A stretch of 7,721 nucleotides of DNA from the NCBI GenBank assembly GCA_947451875.1, contig CANGBE010000063.1:1-7721 (forward strand), read 5' to 3'. The translations under genes and the position numbers were made by a program. The stretch is from Sphingomonadaceae bacterium. GTDB lineage: Bacteria > Pseudomonadota > Alphaproteobacteria > Sphingomonadales > Sphingomonadaceae. This document shows positions 6,717 to 7,721 of this stretch, piece by piece. The notes under the pieces are model-generated. The model was not told the origin of the DNA, ran no database searches, and saw nothing but the letters and a program-made list of their open reading frames with translations. The first letter of the stretch is position 1; each line of letters starts with the position of its first letter.

Positions 6717-7714
6717 AGGGCGGCAATCGCCTTACCCAGCGCGGTCGCGTGTTCGGGCAGCGTATCCCACGAGGCGACAAGCCGAGCCGAATGCTCGTCC
6801 CAATCGTAAAAGGCAAAGCCCTGCGCGCGCAGGCTCTCGCGCTCGGCGCGGTTGGCGATCAGGAACACCTCGTTGGCCTCAACCGGATGCATCAACCGCT
6901 CTTTTGCGCCCGCAGCGACCTCTTGCGCGGCCAGGTTAGCGGCGCGGGCGTTATCGAGCCAAAGATCCCCCTCGACCAGCGCAAGCAATTGCGCGGCAAG
7001 GAAGCGGCCCTTCGATTGCAGATGCCCGGCGCGCTTGCGGCGCCAGCGGGCGTGATCGGCGTGGTCGGGGTCGAAGAACACCACCGCATCAGCGTCCATC
7101 CCTCCATTCTTGGTGCCACCAAAACAAACGACATCAACCGGCCCCGCACCTTCCGCCGCCGAGCAGCCGAGAAAGGCCACAGCATTGGCAAAACGCGCGC
7201 CATCAAGATGCAGGCCCAGCCCGCGTTCCTTGGCGAGAGCGCCAATCGCGGCGAGTTCTTCCGGGCGATAGACCAGCCCATATTCGGTCGCCTGCGTCAC
7301 CGAAATCGCCTGAGCCGGAACCTGATGAATCTCGCGCTTCACTGTTGCCAGCACTGCCTCGATGGAAGCCGGGGTCAGCTTGGCCCCCGCCCCTTCGGCC
7401 AGCATCAGCTTGGCTCCGTGAAGGTAGAACCCCGGCGCGCCGCATTCGTCGGTTTCGATATGGGCTTCACGGTGACATACAACTCCGCCGTGCGGCTGGA
7501 CCATTGGCCCGAGCGCGAGGCAATTCGCCGAAGTGCCGGTTGCCGTCCACAGCACAGCTGAAGGCCGTTCGAAAAGATCGCTGAACACCGCGTCGAGCCG
7601 TTGGCTCAGCGCGTCGCCATCATAGCCCTTGTCCGGACTATCGGCGGCCTGCATCGCAGCCCATACCTTCGGGTGAACGCGCGCCACGTTGTCGGAATTG
7701 AATTGCATAGTCAT
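6713..7714 (-). CDS. ltaE: Low-specificity L-threonine aldolase (PLP-dependent, beta-eliminating lyase fold)
   Basis: Cleaves L-threonine or L-allo-threonine to glycine and acetaldehyde using pyridoxal phosphate; cytoplasmic, fold type I. The product has 333 residues, normal for the family. FNSDNVARVHPKVWAAM opens as these enzymes do. Visible signatures: GTSANCLAL (60-68), phosphate-site region; CHREAHIETDECGAP (80-94), with H85 as the residue stacking on the cofactor; HLDGARFANA (169-178), with D171 contacting the ring nitrogen and R174 the substrate carboxylate; and FGGTKNGGMDADAVVF (198-213), with K202 as the Schiff-base lysine. Two start codons are possible, ATG at 7714-7712 and ATG at 7708-7706 (residue 3). 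Only seven bases of upstream sequence remain, so the ribosome binding site and promoter are not visible. It is the first visible gene of a two-gene unit with the EamA transporter. Stereochemical preference cannot be told from sequence. Confidence 0.95.
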   Translation of the reverse strand: MTMQFNSDNVARVHPKVWAAMQAADSPDKGYDGDALSQRLDAVFSDLFERPSAVLWTATGTSANCLALGPMVQPHGGVVCHREAHIETDECGAPGFYLHGAKLMLAEGAGAKLTPASIEAVLATVKREIHQVPAQAISVTQATEYGLVYRPEELAAIGALAKERGLGLHLDGARFANAVAFLGCSAAEGAGPVDVVCFGGTKNGGMDADAVVFFDPDHADHARWRRKRAGHLQSKGRFLAAQLLALVEGDLWLDNARAANLAAQEVAAGAKERLMHPVEANEVFLIANRAERESLRAQGFAFYDWDEHSARLVASWDTLPEHATALGKAIAAL

Positions 7715-7721
7715 ATGGGCT

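Noticed and set aside
6635..7561. Plus-strand open frame of 308 codons opposite the aldolase
   Set aside because: It is antisense to ltaE and the start of the EamA gene, Arg/Gly/Ala-rich, and has no family signature; a mirror frame of real coding DNA.
1..7721. A novel defence, mobile or biosynthetic system
   Set aside because: I looked for repeats, CRISPR-like spacing, transposase or integrase motifs, toxin-antitoxin pairs and unusual domains. Every confident gene is a core metabolic, respiratory or transport family member and no repeated units were seen.

Overview
The window reads as a piece of conserved chromosome from an alphaproteobacterium. It is GC-rich and gene-dense, with very short or overlapping gene junctions. 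The cytochrome bc1 genes are of the alphaproteobacterial/mitochondrial type: the Rieske subunit has a twin-arginine leader and the haem-ligand pairs of cytochrome b are spaced alike. A sphingomonad or erythrobacterium is my best guess, from the overall protein flavour; I could not run a similarity search, so the placement is inference.

Layout, left to right. (1) Positions 1-1444, minus strand: the start of a cytochrome bc1 operon, petA (Rieske protein) followed by petB (cytochrome b). petB runs off the left edge, and petC (cytochrome c1) would be expected beyond it. (2) Positions 1445-1647: a 203-base gap holding the petA ribosome binding site, a short inverted repeat and a weak promoter candidate. 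(3) Positions 1648-5023, minus strand: pepN (aminopeptidase N) followed, with an 8-base overlap, by pgeF (YfiH/YlmD family, peptidoglycan editing factor), which starts at TTG. (4) Positions 5059-5889, plus strand: a YeeZ-like atypical SDR protein. It is transcribed away from pepN across a 35-base gap and overlaps the next gene tail to tail by 85 bases. (5) Positions 5805-7714, minus strand: a threonine aldolase gene followed, through a GTGA stop/start overlap, by a ten-helix EamA/DMT transporter.

How they work together: petAB build the quinol-oxidising complex of the respiratory chain. pepN and pgeF look co-transcribed and both concern peptides and amino acids: PepN trims peptides, and PgeF is known in E. 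coli to keep wall-peptide composition correct. The aldolase/EamA pair looks translationally coupled, which suggests amino-acid metabolism linked to export, but the transporter substrate is unknown.

I see no tRNA, rRNA, CRISPR, insertion sequence, phage gene or defence system. All seven proteins belong to known families and carry their key residues where I could check them. I did not find an undescribed system; the points worth a second look are mostly about gene junctions and start codons.
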